Origin: Mucilaginibacter mali
GTDB taxonomy: Bacteria > Bacteroidota > Bacteroidia > Sphingobacteriales > Sphingobacteriaceae
Direction: 5' to 3'
Length of the DNA stretch: 64,000 nt
NCBI RefSeq assembly: GCF_013283875.1
Contig: NZ_CP054139.1
Location: 2,790,001-2,854,000 of the forward strand
This document shows positions 26,318 through 35,231 of the stretch, one piece after another (position 1 is the stretch's first letter; each line of letters starts with the position of its first letter). Position numbers and translations under genes: made by a program. The notes beneath the pieces were generated by a model, which had not been told where the DNA came from, made no database searches, and was given only the letters and a program-made list of their open reading frames with translations.

Positions 26318-26538
26318 GCGTCTTTTCTTAGTTGCTTTGCATCCAAATTTTTTCCTGTAAAAATATCATCTAAAACAGATATATCTAACGATTTATCGCC
26401 GGGTATAATAATATCATCGACGGGTTTAGTTCCTTTTGCTTCCGGTTTAGTGGATATTACAAAATCAAAGTATTTGGCCAGTCCCTTTAATATTTTTAAG
26501 GTCTCCGGCTTTTTATATTTAATGGTTACTTCGGGCAT
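26299..26538 (-). CDS. VapB-like antitoxin
   Basis: The 79-residue protein starts MPEVTIKYKKPETLKILKGL, a short beta strand and helix. It continues with a linker and a basic C-terminal helix (LDAKQLRKDAWERKK) that would dock on the PIN toxin. I do not recognise the DNA-binding type with certainty, but the size, position before vapC and 19-base overlap support the antitoxin role. On the minus strand TAACTTTA, one base off TAnnTTTG, lies upstream and may be the pair's promoter. Autoregulation by the complex would be typical of the family. Confidence 0.7.
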   Translation of the reverse strand: MPEVTIKYKKPETLKILKGLAKYFDFVISTKPEAKGTKPVDDIIIPGDKSLDISVLDDIFTGKNLDAKQLRKDAWERKK

Positions 26539-26574
26539 GATATTCTTTTTTATAAAGTTAGGTTATTAAACAAA

Positions 26575-26604
26575 AAAAGGCAAATCGATATCGATTTGCC
26601 TTTT
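26575..26604 (-). terminator. Perfect palindromic terminator of pgk
   Basis: The 30-base sequence is its own reverse complement. On the minus strand it ends in seven T residues, and it lies 20 bases after the pgk stop. It separates pgk from the toxin-antitoxin unit. Confidence 0.85.
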
Positions 26605-26623
26605 GTAAATAGTTGTTTTGAGA

Positions 26624-27814
26624 TTACTCGTTTATCGCTTTTACACCCGGCAACTCCTTGCCTTCCATGTATTCCAGTAAAGCGCCGCCACCGGTTGATA
26701 CGTAGCTTACCTCTTCGGTCATGCCAAATTTAGCCACAGCCGCGGCAGAGTCGCCGCCACCGATCAGCGAGAACGCGCCATTATCGGTAGCTTTGGCAAC
26801 CGCATCGGCAATAGCTTTGGTGCCTATCAAAAATTTCTCCATCTCAAATACCCCCATCGGGCCGTTCCATAAAATGGTTTTCGAGTTTTCTACTACTTCG
26901 CTGAATAATTTAGCAGTTTCAGGACCGATATCCAGGCCCATCCAGCCATCGGGTATTTCGCCGGTTTTGGCAATGTCGGTATTGGCATCGTTAGAGAAAG
27001 CATCGGCTGTAACGTTATCTACAGGCAACAGTAAATTCACACCTTTATCCTTAGCTTTCTGGCGAAGATCTAATGCAAGCTGCAATTTATCCATTTCTAC
27101 CAGCGAGTTGCCGATATCGCCGCCATCTGCCTTGGCAAAAGTGTAAGCCATGCCACCGCCGATGATCAGGTTATCAACCTTATCCAGCAGTTTTTCAATC
27201 AGTTCTATCTTGTCCGATACCTTCGAGCCACCCATTATAGCGGTGAAAGGTTTTGGCGCGTTGTTCAATATCTTTTCGGCGTTGGTCAATTCGGCAGCCA
27301 TCAGGTAGCCAAAGTATTTGGCATCAGGGAAAAACTGCGCGATGATAGCGGTAGAAGCATGCGCGCGGTGAGCAGTACCAAAGGCATCGTTCACATAGAT
27401 ATCACCCAGTTTAGCTAATTTTTCAGCAAAATCTTTATCGCCTTTTTCTTCCTGTTTATAAAAGCGCAGGTTTTCTAACAGCAACACTTCGCCGCTGTGC
27501 AATTCTTTGGCTTTCGCAACGGCATCTTCACCAATGCAATCATCGGCAAACTCCACCTGCTGGCCTAACAGATCGCTCAGGTGGGCTACCACATGTTTTA
27601 ATGAGTATTTATCGGTAGGGCCATCTTTGGGCCTACCCAGGTGCGACATCAGGATAACAGCGCCACCATCACGCAAAATTTTCTGAATGGTTGGCAGGGC
27701 CGCGGTCATGCGGTTATCGTCGGTGATGTTAAAGTTTTCGTCTAATGGAACATTGAAATCGACACGGATAAGTGCCTTTTTTCCGGAAAAGCTTATTTGA
27801 TCTACTGTTTTCAT
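26624..27814 (-). CDS. pgk: Phosphoglycerate kinase
   Basis: The 396-residue protein is a full-length phosphoglycerate kinase that converts 1,3-bisphosphoglycerate and ADP to 3-phosphoglycerate and ATP in glycolysis. Visible signatures are [17 protein letters not shown] (about 16-32), SHLGRPK (about 58-64), the hinge [15 protein letters not shown] (about 192-206), and the nucleotide-site stretch [11 protein letters not shown] plus the Gly-rich GGGDSAAAV segment near the C-terminus. It follows gap and a GNAT gene in the same direction, with 103 bases between, so co-transcription with gap is possible. Confidence 0.97.
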   Translation of the reverse strand: MKTVDQISFSGKKALIRVDFNVPLDENFNITDDNRMTAALPTIQKILRDGGAVILMSHLGRPKDGPTDKYSLKHVVAHLSDLLGQQVEFADDCIGEDAVAKAKELHSGEVLLLENLRFYKQEEKGDKDFAEKLAKLGDIYVNDAFGTAHRAHASTAIIAQFFPDAKYFGYLMAAELTNAEKILNNAPKPFTAIMGGSKVSDKIELIEKLLDKVDNLIIGGGMAYTFAKADGGDIGNSLVEMDKLQLALDLRQKAKDKGVNLLLPVDNVTADAFSNDANTDIAKTGEIPDGWMGLDIGPETAKLFSEVVENSKTILWNGPMGVFEMEKFLIGTKAIADAVAKATDNGAFSLIGGGDSAAAVAKFGMTEEVSYVSTGGGALLEYMEGKELPGVKAINE

Positions 27815-27917
27815 ACGGTGCGTTAATGGTCAGAAGTATAATTGCGGCCAAAATCCGAAAAATAATCTAAAAACAGCAACGTAAATGTGATAAAGGTGTT
27901 TGCTATGCCCGCAAAAT

Positions 27918-28352
27918 TCACATTATCTTAACATACATTACATAATGCGGGCCTATGCCGGGCACCTCAAACTCGTCGGAAATGATCTCGAAGCCAAGAC
28001 TTTTGTAAAACATTACCGCTTTTTTACGGGCGTTGCACCAGCAATAATTTACTTTTTGCCCGCGCATATACACAATAGCGAAGTTTACCAATTGGTTACC
28101 AAATCCCTGGCTACGATATTTTTCGACAGTGGCCATGCCGCGCAACTGGTAAGCTACACCCGGGTAATCTTTATAGGTTTGCGGATGGAAGGTTGCCACA
28201 CAAGCCAGTTCATCGCCTACATAATAGCCTAAATGAAAAGACTCCTCCTTTTCATCGCCGGCAAATCGGCATTCATCGGGTGTTAAGCGCCCCTCGCGCA
28301 ATACTTCGTTACGGATGGACAGCAGGTCTTCAACCTTTATAAACTTTATCAT
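27918..28352 (-). CDS. GNAT-family N-acetyltransferase
   Basis: The 144-residue protein has the GNAT fold. The acetyl-CoA pyrophosphate loop is YRSQGFGNQLV (about 79-89), preceded by the beta-4 strand QLRGMATV. The C-terminal motif B YKSLGFEIISDEFEVPGIGPHY follows a WCNARKKAVMFY helix, as in the ElaA/YitI-like group. It would acetylate an amine on an unknown small molecule or protein. Its ATG overlaps the gap stop (ATGA), so it is translationally coupled to glyceraldehyde-3-phosphate dehydrogenase, an unusual partner. Confidence 0.83.
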   Translation of the reverse strand: MIKFIKVEDLLSIRNEVLREGRLTPDECRFAGDEKEESFHLGYYVGDELACVATFHPQTYKDYPGVAYQLRGMATVEKYRSQGFGNQLVNFAIVYMRGQKVNYCWCNARKKAVMFYKSLGFEIISDEFEVPGIGPHYVMYVKIM

Positions 28353-29344
28353 TTCAGGTCTTTTATTTCTTCTACCAGATCGGCAAGGCGACTGGAGTAA
28401 CCAACTTCGTTATCATACCAGCCAACCACCTTTACCAGCCCGCCTACAACCGAGGTCAGTTGCGCGTCGAAGATACAACTATGCGGATTATCTAAAATAT
28501 CGGTAGAAACTATCGGGTCTTCGGTATATTCCAGTATATGCTTCATCGGCCCATCGGCAGCTTCTTTAAAGGCAGCGTTGATCTCGGCCACAGTAGGGAT
28601 GGTTTTCAGGCTGCAGGTAAAATCCGTTAGCGAACCATTCAATACCGGCACACGGATACCAGCCCCGCCCAGCTTACCATCCAGGTGCGGAAAGATTGAG
28701 GTGATAGCCTTGGCGGCCCCGGTTGTGGTTGGGATGATAGACCCCGATGCCGCGCGGGCACGTCGCAGATCTTTATGCGGGGCATCGTGCAGGTTTTGGT
28801 CGCCGGTCATGGAGTGTACGGTGGTAATGTAGCCGTCAATAATTCCCCATTTCTCGTCCAGCACCTTTATCAGGCAAGCCACATTATTAGTTGTGCACGA
28901 TGCGTTTGAAATAACAGCGGCATGCAAGTGCGCTTCATCATCATTCACACCCAAAACCGTTGTAGGCACATCTTTATCGGGCGATGGTGCCGATATGATC
29001 ACCTGTTTAGCGCCGGCAGTTAAATGGCCCTCTGCCCCTGCTCTTGTTGTATATTTTCCGGTCGATTCGATCACCAGGTCGATATTTAGTTCCTTCCATG
29101 GCAGTTGCGATGGCTCTTTTATCGATAGCGTTTTTATAGCCGTACCGTTCACCAGCAGGTGATCGTCTCCGGCGCTTACCATACCCTTAAAGCCACGGTG
29201 CACCGAATCGTACTTGAAAAGGTGGGCCATGGTTTTAGTATCGGCCAAATCGTTTATGGCCACCACTTCTATGCCCTGTTTTTGTAAGATGTTTCGTAAA
29301 AAAATGCGGCCAATGCGGCCAAATCCGTTGATAGCTATGCGCAT
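28349..29344 (-). CDS. gap: Glyceraldehyde-3-phosphate dehydrogenase, type I
   Basis: The 331-residue enzyme oxidises glyceraldehyde 3-phosphate with NAD and phosphate. The N-terminal Rossmann segment is INGFGRIGR (about 5-13), the catalytic Cys is C150 in SNASCTTNN, and the activating His lies in TVHSMTGDQ. An Asp in the INDLAD strand end suggests NAD rather than NADP preference. The C-terminal WYDNEVGYS motif is complete. It is first in a leftward unit with the GNAT gene and perhaps pgk, with a good promoter 22-53 bases upstream. Confidence 0.96.
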   Translation of the reverse strand: MRIAINGFGRIGRIFLRNILQKQGIEVVAINDLADTKTMAHLFKYDSVHRGFKGMVSAGDDHLLVNGTAIKTLSIKEPSQLPWKELNIDLVIESTGKYTTRAGAEGHLTAGAKQVIISAPSPDKDVPTTVLGVNDDEAHLHAAVISNASCTTNNVACLIKVLDEKWGIIDGYITTVHSMTGDQNLHDAPHKDLRRARAASGSIIPTTTGAAKAITSIFPHLDGKLGGAGIRVPVLNGSLTDFTCSLKTIPTVAEINAAFKEAADGPMKHILEYTEDPIVSTDILDNPHSCIFDAQLTSVVGGLVKVVGWYDNEVGYSSRLADLVEEIKDLK

Positions 29345-29365
29345 TGAACAATAATATTAGAGAGG

Positions 29366-29397
29366 CAAAGCTAAAAAATAAAAGAGTATTGCATCAA
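29366..29397 (-). promoter_or_regulatory. Promoter of the gap gene
   Basis: On the minus strand TTG (29397-29395) is followed after 21 bases by TAGCTTTG (29373-29366), an exact -7 match. This leaves a leader of about 15-17 bases before the ATG at 29344. Confidence 0.6.
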
Positions 29398-29421
29398 CGA
29401 TACAAAAAGATACGACAATGC

Positions 29422-30531
29422 TCAGACAAACAGGAAGCGCGCCGAGATCTTTTCCCGCTCCTTACATCTAAGCATAAATGTAATAGACCAGTTAAAGCAT
29501 AACGAAGCTACGCCGATAACAATGATCATGATGGTGCTGCCAAAACCGCTGAACAATAATGCCAGTGCTATACTGATGATATTTACACTGGCCAGTATCA
29601 GCGTGGTTTGTATGTGATTAAAACCCAGACGTAATATGCGGTGGTGCACATGGTTCCTATCGGCATGGAAAGGCGATTTTTTATCTAAAATACGCAGCGC
29701 GAATACCCGGAAGGTATCAAATATAGGCCCAATCAATATGGCAATGGATAAAGCCGGAACCGAAAATATGTGCGGCAATTCGGGGTTATAATTTGCGGGG
29801 CTGTTTACTTCTATAAACTGTATTGCCATCACAATAGATACCAGGCCGATGAGTAGCGATCCCGTATCGCCCATAAATATTTTTGCCGGGGTTAAGTTAT
29901 AACGCAAAAAACCGATCAATGCGCCTACCATGGCCAGGCAAACGCTGGCCAGTTCATACTGATGAATATAAATAAACAGCGTTGCGAACGAGCTATTTGC
30001 GATGATGCCCGTTGTTGCAGCTAAACCGTCAATACCGTCGATCAAATTAAAAGCATTAACGATAAGCATTATTGTTAATATACTGAATATCACACTTGCG
30101 GTATAGGGCAGCGTATATATGCCCAATACGCCGTACATGCTGGTAAGGCGGATATCGCCCGGGATAACCAATATAGCGCCAACCACAAACTGAATAAAGA
30201 ACTTGGTACTCGCGTTTACTCCCGACAAGTCATCCTTTACGCCCATGGCAAACAGGATAACACATGCCGTCAGCAGGTAGTTAATAGGCAATTGCTTACC
30301 GGTAACACAAAAAAGCAAAAGGGTGATAATAAAACTTACAAATATGGCCACACCGCCAAGGCGCGGGATACCATGATCGTGCTGTTTGCGAAAATGCCCG
30401 AGGTCATCATACAAATGCCGGGTGCGCGCAACATGCAAAATAGAGGGTATTGCCTGTAAAGTGATCAGGATAGACAATGCCAAAATAAGCGTGTAATATA
30501 CAAACTGGTGGCTGTGTAAAAACTCCGGCAT
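29422..30531 (-). CDS. WecA/MraY-family undecaprenyl-phosphate sugar-1-phosphate transferase
   Basis: The roughly 369-residue protein is an integral membrane enzyme with about ten or eleven hydrophobic segments. Its active-site loops are clear: VKDDLSG, NAFNLIDGIDGLA, KIFMGDTGSLLIG and HADRNHVHHRIL. It would transfer a HexNAc-1-phosphate from its UDP-sugar onto undecaprenyl phosphate, the initiating step of exopolysaccharide or O-antigen synthesis. A longer reading from a TTG at 30573 is unlikely because that codon lies inside a -7 promoter box. The ATG at 30531 (MPEFLHSHQF) is preferred. It stands divergently next to the large glycan locus and is its natural initiating enzyme. Confidence 0.88.
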   Translation of the reverse strand: MPEFLHSHQFVYYTLILALSILITLQAIPSILHVARTRHLYDDLGHFRKQHDHGIPRLGGVAIFVSFIITLLLFCVTGKQLPINYLLTACVILFAMGVKDDLSGVNASTKFFIQFVVGAILVIPGDIRLTSMYGVLGIYTLPYTASVIFSILTIMLIVNAFNLIDGIDGLAATTGIIANSSFATLFIYIHQYELASVCLAMVGALIGFLRYNLTPAKIFMGDTGSLLIGLVSIVMAIQFIEVNSPANYNPELPHIFSVPALSIAILIGPIFDTFRVFALRILDKKSPFHADRNHVHHRILRLGFNHIQTTLILASVNIISIALALLFSGFGSTIMIIVIGVASLCFNWSITFMLRCKEREKISARFLFV

Positions 30532-30570
30532 TAATCTGTTATATAAATTGTTAGGGCCAATTATATGCCC

Positions 30571-30578
30571 CAAAGATA
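30571..30578 (-). promoter_or_regulatory. -7 promoter element of the WecA-like gene
   Basis: On the minus strand this reads TATCTTTG, an exact TAnnTTTG match. It lies between the GT2 stop and the WecA-like start. A TTT occurs at the -33 position instead of TTG. Confidence 0.5.
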
Positions 30579-30588
30579 GAAAATATAA

Positions 30589-31338
30589 TTACGTGATAAA
30601 CTGCATAATTTTACGAAAAGGTTTCCATATTATGGAAAACAGCGGAAATAATAGCCCATTATTTCTCATTGCTTTAATATCATTTCGCCATGCTTTAAAT
30701 CTATTGCTTATACTTTTATTGCTTACCCCACCCACAAGCATCTTCACCATTACGATGTTTAGATAATATACGGGGCTTTTATGTGTATGGATGTAGCGCA
30801 GCATCAATTCATAATCGGTAGCGCTGCCATATTGCGGCCGGTAAGCGCCTAATTTTTCAAAAAGCGTGCGCCTGGCGTAAAACGATGGGTGCGGCGGCAT
30901 CCAGCCCCAATTAAAACTACCGTGCTTGTATTTCCCCGAGCGCCATTTCCTTATGATCTTACTTTGTTTATCAATATAATCAATATCGCCATAAACAATA
31001 TCGGCGCCCGATGCGGTAAAGGCATTGGCTACATCGGCTAAAATATTATTCGAAGCGAAAATATCATCGGCATTAAGCATCCCTATTACATCGCCTGTGG
31101 CCAGGGATATGCCTTTATTCATGGCGTGGTAGATACCGTTATCCGGTTCGGAAATAATATGATGGACATGCTTCTTATATTTATCAATAATGGCAAGTGA
31201 AGTATCTGTCGAGAGGCCGTCGACAATAATATATTCTACATTGGGGTATGTTTGCGAAATTACGCTCCTGATGCAGTTTTCAATGGTGTCGGCGGCATTA
31301 AAGGTTACCGTTATTATCGAAATCTTTAAACTGCTCAC
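30589..31338 (-). CDS. Glycosyltransferase family 2 (WcaA-like)
   Basis: The 249-residue GT-A enzyme begins ISIITVTFNAADTIENCI and has the nucleotide-sugar motifs EYIIVDGLSTDTS and NADD (about 89-92). An acceptor-side segment PPHPSFYARR follows at about 147-156. It lacks membrane spans and would add one sugar to a lipid-linked precursor on the cytoplasmic side. The start is a GTG at 31338. It lies 15 bases upstream of the WecA-like gene region, though that gene also has its own -7 box. It is divergent from the main locus with a 70-base shared control region. Confidence 0.85.
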   Translation of the reverse strand: MSSLKISIITVTFNAADTIENCIRSVISQTYPNVEYIIVDGLSTDTSLAIIDKYKKHVHHIISEPDNGIYHAMNKGISLATGDVIGMLNADDIFASNNILADVANAFTASGADIVYGDIDYIDKQSKIIRKWRSGKYKHGSFNWGWMPPHPSFYARRTLFEKLGAYRPQYGSATDYELMLRYIHTHKSPVYYLNIVMVKMLVGGVSNKSISNRFKAWRNDIKAMRNNGLLFPLFSIIWKPFRKIMQFIT

Positions 31339-31374
31339 ACTCGTAAATTATACCGTTTTAATGCAAAATTATAT

Positions 31375-31382
31375 TATTTTTG
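31375..31382 (+). promoter_or_regulatory. Candidate -7 element for the large glycan operon
   Basis: TATTTTTG fits TAnnTTTG and lies 27 bases before the ATG of the Wza-like gene, in the 70-base divergent spacer. No clean TTG is found at -33. If correct it would drive at least 32 kb of co-directional genes. Confidence 0.45.
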
Positions 31383-31408
31383 AAACTCTTTGTTTAATAA
31401 GTTAAACA

Positions 31409-32176
31409 ATGCACCTATTATATATTATGCGCTATAGATTTTTGTGCTATATTGTTATGGTTTGTTTGTGTTACTCCTGCTCATACAAACAGCAACATGC
31501 GCTTTTTGAAAACAAGCCTGCCGCACAACCAGCAAAAATTACCGAACAATATAATCCGCCTGTTTATCATATTAAACCCGATGATATTTTGCAGATAAGA
31601 AATTTGCAGGATTATAAGGCATTTGGTAATAGCGCTGGTGTCTCAACTGCATCCGCACAGTTAACTTTCCAGGTAGAAGAAGATGGCAATGTATCATTAC
31701 CCGTACTTGGGCATGTACCTGTTGCCGGGCTTACACGCATTGAAGCACAACGGAAGATAGAAAAGCTTTATCGCGATTCGTCCCTGGTAAACCCGCTGAT
31801 AGAACTAAAAATAGCTAATTTGAAAGTGCAGGCATTTGGCGAAATAAAAACCCAGGGGAATTTTACACTAACCAAAGAATATACCAGCCTGATAGACATT
31901 ATTGGCCAGGCCGGAGGCTTAACACCGGCTGCGGATGAAAAACATGTAAAGATCATCCGCCACGAAAAAACAGGAATAAGGGAAACGTATATAGACCTGA
32001 GTGATATTAATATTTTATCCGACCCGCGCATTTTTTTGCAGGCTGATGATATTATCTATATTGCAAAAAACAAACGTGCCGTACGCGATGATAATTTGCA
32101 AAATGTCACCACGCTTATACAGCCATCCATACTTATTTTTAACACCGCGTTAATTATATACTCGCTTTTCAGGTAA
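31409..32176 (+). CDS. Polysaccharide export protein, Wza-like
   Basis: The 255-residue protein has an N-terminal hydrophobic stretch ending in CLCYSC, a possible though imperfect lipobox. It then has the Poly_export domain (YHIKPDDILQIRNL, about 51-64), with VEEDGNVSLPVLGHVPVAGLT. SLBB-type beta-grasp repeats follow (AFGEIKTQGNF... DIIGQAGGL). A C-terminal hydrophobic segment (about 235-253) resembles the outer-membrane helix of Wza. It would form the periplasmic-outer-membrane channel for the polymer. ATG 31427 is an alternative start six codons on. The stop abuts the next gene's ATG directly. Confidence 0.88.
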   Translation: MHLLYIMRYRFLCYIVMVCLCYSCSYKQQHALFENKPAAQPAKITEQYNPPVYHIKPDDILQIRNLQDYKAFGNSAGVSTASAQLTFQVEEDGNVSLPVLGHVPVAGLTRIEAQRKIEKLYRDSSLVNPLIELKIANLKVQAFGEIKTQGNFTLTKEYTSLIDIIGQAGGLTPAADEKHVKIIRHEKTGIRETYIDLSDINILSDPRIFLQADDIIYIAKNKRAVRDDNLQNVTTLIQPSILIFNTALIIYSLFR

Positions 32177-34597
32177 ATGCAGGATACAGAGAAATTTAAT
32201 AAAAAGTTACCGAACCAGGAGATCGACTATTTTAAAATAGGCAAGATCCTGTTAAGCCGCTGGTATTGGGTGGCCGGTACTGTATTAATTTGTATGGGCA
32301 TTGCAAAAGTATACTTGTGGGTTACGCCCAAAATGTACGCCACATCGGCTACTTTAAAGTTTGAAGAAAAAAAGTCGGAGATCCCTGATTTCGCCAGCTC
32401 GGGCTTTACCACAAACGACAGGAACCGTATACAAAGCGAGCAATATGTGATACAAAGCAACCAGCTATTGCTGCGGGCTATCCGCAAAATGGATTACCGG
32501 ATAAGCTTCTACCTTTCGGGGCGGTTGCGAACTACGGATGCCTACCCGGATAAACCACTTGATATTGAATTTGTAAACCTGGATACACTCAATTTTTTCA
32601 GGGGGAATATAACTTTTAAGGCAATTAATCAGCACACCTACAATTTATCATACCCGGCAGGAAGCAAAACCATCCAAAAAAATTACGCATACAATAACCC
32701 GGTAACCATTGGCCCAACAACTTTTACCATTAAACGCAGGGATGGCATGGCTAACAATACCATCTACATATTTAAGTTTAATGCACCGGAAGATTTTCTG
32801 GGCAGAGTGAAAGGCGGCTTGCGCACTCAGGAAGCGCTTAAAAACTCTAATATCATCAGTCTGTTTGAGAATGACCTGAACCCCGTATTCGCGGCGGATG
32901 CCCTGAACCGAATAATGGAAGAATACCTGATATACGACCGGGAGCAAAAAACAAAGTCGGCATCGCAGATCATTAAATTTATCGACCGGCAGCTATCCTA
33001 CCTCTCCGACTCGGTTAAAAGTTCGGAAAAATCTTTACAGGATTATAAGCAAAGAAAAAAGATAGTTAACGTAAGCACAGCATCAGAAAGTGTTTTAGCA
33101 AAATCTAAGGACCTGGAATCGCAGCGCTCTATTTTGAAGATGCAATTAATGTCTATCGATCAGCTTAAGGAAAAATTGATAAACGAACAGGATAACGCTA
33201 ATATCAACTTTGACCTATCAGGTGCACTCGACCCGCTTTTAGGTGGCATCCTCAGCACTTTTAACGGTTTGTTATCTGAAAAAGCTACGCTGATCAAAAC
33301 ATTCAACCCCAATTCGCGCCCGATAAAAGATATTGATAAACAAATTATACAAATTAAGGTTGCTGCGCTGGCAAATGTGAACTCCACACGCGAGACGATC
33401 GTGAAAAACATGACGTACCTTGATTCGCAATCAAAAACCATCGACCAGCAGATTGCCGCGCTGCCTGTAGCCGAACGCGATGTGATCAGCCTTCAGCGTA
33501 ATTTTGATGTTAACGACAAGGTATATTCCTTCTTATCCGAAAAAAAGATAGACGCCCAGATCAGCAGTTCGGCCATATTGCCGGGCGCATCAATTGTTGA
33601 CCGGGCACAACCAAACTTTGGCCCCATTGGCCCTAACGAGCAACAGATAAACCGCAATGCCATAATAGCGGGCCTGGCAATAGGCTTGGGTATTATTATA
33701 CTGATACGCCTGCTTAACCCTTATATTTATGATAAGGAAACTGTAGAGAGCCTGACCACCATACCAATTATTGGGGTAATAAGAAAATTCCCGGCATCGC
33801 TTGATGAGGATAACTCGCAGCTGTTGGCACTGAGCAAGCCCCGGTCTGTTTTTGCAGAATCGGTCCGGTCGGTGCGTACCAATTTAAACTTCCTGGCGTC
33901 CGAAAAGGACAGCAAGGTGATCTGCATTACATCGGAGGTAGCGGGCGAAGGAAAATCATTTGTGGCGGTAAACTTATCCAGTACTTTAGCGCTTATCAAT
34001 AAAAAAGTAGTGCTGATAGGCGCCGACCTTCGGCGTTCGCGCATACACCGTACATTTCGTGTACCAAACGATGTTGGATTAAGCAACTACCTGGCCAACC
34101 AGGCAAGCATTACCGATATCATTCATCACTCGGAAGTAGAAGATCTTGATTTCATCATTTCAGGACCGGTTCCGCCAAACCCATCGGAGCTGCTCCATTC
34201 GCATAAAATGCACGAATTGATAGCCGAGTTAAAAACCATGTACGATATTATTATTATCGACACCGCCCCTATCGGCCTTGTTTCAGACTCGATACCACTG
34301 ATACGGGTAAGCGATATTAACGTTTTCGTGATCCGTTCGGGTAAATCAAAATATTACGCCGCCACAGTGCCACAGCGCATAGCGCACGAATATCATTTAG
34401 ATAATACCGTTATTGTGCTTAACGCCTTTGAAGAAGATCTTTTACACTCGCGTTATTATACCACCAAGTTTACCGGTGAAAGTTATGGCACCCGGTACTA
34501 TTATTACTCAGACTACTCGGGCTATACCAGTTCGGGCTATTATGTAGATGAGGAAGAGAAGAAATGGTGGCATATTAAGCGCTGGCTAAAATTATAA
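32177..34597 (+). CDS. Polysaccharide co-polymerase and tyrosine autokinase, Wzc-like
   Basis: The 806-residue protein has a Wzz-type N-terminal part with membrane helix about 31-51, a long coiled-coil periplasmic region and a second helix about 494-513. The cytoplasmic BY-kinase domain has Walker A SEVAGEGKSF (about 583-592), Walker A' VVLIGADLRRS and Walker B IIIIDTAPIG. The C-terminal tail (about 755-795) carries eleven tyrosines, including YYYY, for autophosphorylation. It controls chain length and export together with the Wza-like pore encoded directly upstream. The fused kinase form is the one found in Gram-negatives. Confidence 0.93.
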   Translation: MQDTEKFNKKLPNQEIDYFKIGKILLSRWYWVAGTVLICMGIAKVYLWVTPKMYATSATLKFEEKKSEIPDFASSGFTTNDRNRIQSEQYVIQSNQLLLRAIRKMDYRISFYLSGRLRTTDAYPDKPLDIEFVNLDTLNFFRGNITFKAINQHTYNLSYPAGSKTIQKNYAYNNPVTIGPTTFTIKRRDGMANNTIYIFKFNAPEDFLGRVKGGLRTQEALKNSNIISLFENDLNPVFAADALNRIMEEYLIYDREQKTKSASQIIKFIDRQLSYLSDSVKSSEKSLQDYKQRKKIVNVSTASESVLAKSKDLESQRSILKMQLMSIDQLKEKLINEQDNANINFDLSGALDPLLGGILSTFNGLLSEKATLIKTFNPNSRPIKDIDKQIIQIKVAALANVNSTRETIVKNMTYLDSQSKTIDQQIAALPVAERDVISLQRNFDVNDKVYSFLSEKKIDAQISSSAILPGASIVDRAQPNFGPIGPNEQQINRNAIIAGLAIGLGIIILIRLLNPYIYDKETVESLTTIPIIGVIRKFPASLDEDNSQLLALSKPRSVFAESVRSVRTNLNFLASEKDSKVICITSEVAGEGKSFVAVNLSSTLALINKKVVLIGADLRRSRIHRTFRVPNDVGLSNYLANQASITDIIHHSEVEDLDFIISGPVPPNPSELLHSHKMHELIAELKTMYDIIIIDTAPIGLVSDSIPLIRVSDINVFVIRSGKSKYYAATVPQRIAHEYHLDNTVIVLNAFEEDLLHSRYYTTKFTGESYGTRYYYYSDYSGYTSSGYYVDEEEKKWWHIKRWLKL

Positions 34598-34603
34598 ACA
34601 AGC

Positions 34604-35119
34604 ATGGCTTTAGGGCTAAATACAAATTTGTTGCAGTGGTACCCAGTTTATACAAACCCCCGTGCCGAAAAGAAAGCGTATGAGGCACTCATAAAAAAAG
34701 GGATAACAACTTATTTGCCTTTACGCAAAACGCTGAAGCAATGGAGCGACCGAAAAAAATGGGTGGATGAGCCCTTTATAAAATCGTACCTGTTTGTGCA
34801 TATTAAACCAGGCCAGCAAACCGATGTGCTAATGACCAAAGGTATAGCCCGGTTTATCTATTTCGCCGGCAAAGTAGCAGCTATGCCCGACAGGCAGATT
34901 GACGATTTAAAGCTGGTGCTGGCCAGCGCGCTTGATGTTGAGGTAACCGAAGAAGACCTGCAACCCGGCGAACGGGTTCGTATTAAGGCAGGCCCCTTAA
35001 AAGACCTTAATGGAGAAGTGGTTGCTTATCGCAACCAAAAACAATTAGCGTTACGTTTTGAAAGTATTGGCTGCTCCGTGATCGTATATGTCGGGGCATC
35101 ACTAATAGAAAGGATCTGA
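34604..35119 (+). CDS. UpxY-family transcription antiterminator (NusG paralogue)
   Basis: The 171-residue protein has an N-terminal NusG domain (WYPVYTNPRAEKKAYEAL, then KSYLFVHI at about 61-68) and a C-terminal KOW domain (GERVRIKAGPLKDLNGEVV, about 123-141). In Bacteroides the UpxY proteins sit at the start of capsule operons and prevent early termination in their own operon. Here it is third, after wza and wzc, just before about 30 kb of glycan genes, which fits a role in reading through the long transcript. The 5' leader element it would recognise is not identifiable by eye. Confidence 0.9.
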   Translation: MALGLNTNLLQWYPVYTNPRAEKKAYEALIKKGITTYLPLRKTLKQWSDRKKWVDEPFIKSYLFVHIKPGQQTDVLMTKGIARFIYFAGKVAAMPDRQIDDLKLVLASALDVEVTEEDLQPGERVRIKAGPLKDLNGEVVAYRNQKQLALRFESIGCSVIVYVGASLIERI

Positions 35120-35231
35120 AGCAGTTCGGGTCTCCATAATATTCACGTATATTAAAACAATTGATATACAATAAGTTGCAAATTACAAATGTAACTTACG
35201 GGGCGAAGCTGTGCCCTGTACAGTCATTTTT
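35120..35231. other. Gap between antiterminator and fusion gene
   Basis: A 112-base spacer, the largest in the locus. It contains a short GGGGC...GCCC hairpin (about 35199-35215) and AT-rich sequence with TTG triplets, but no exact TAnnTTTG. It could hold a second promoter or a pause/antitermination site. Confidence 0.3.
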
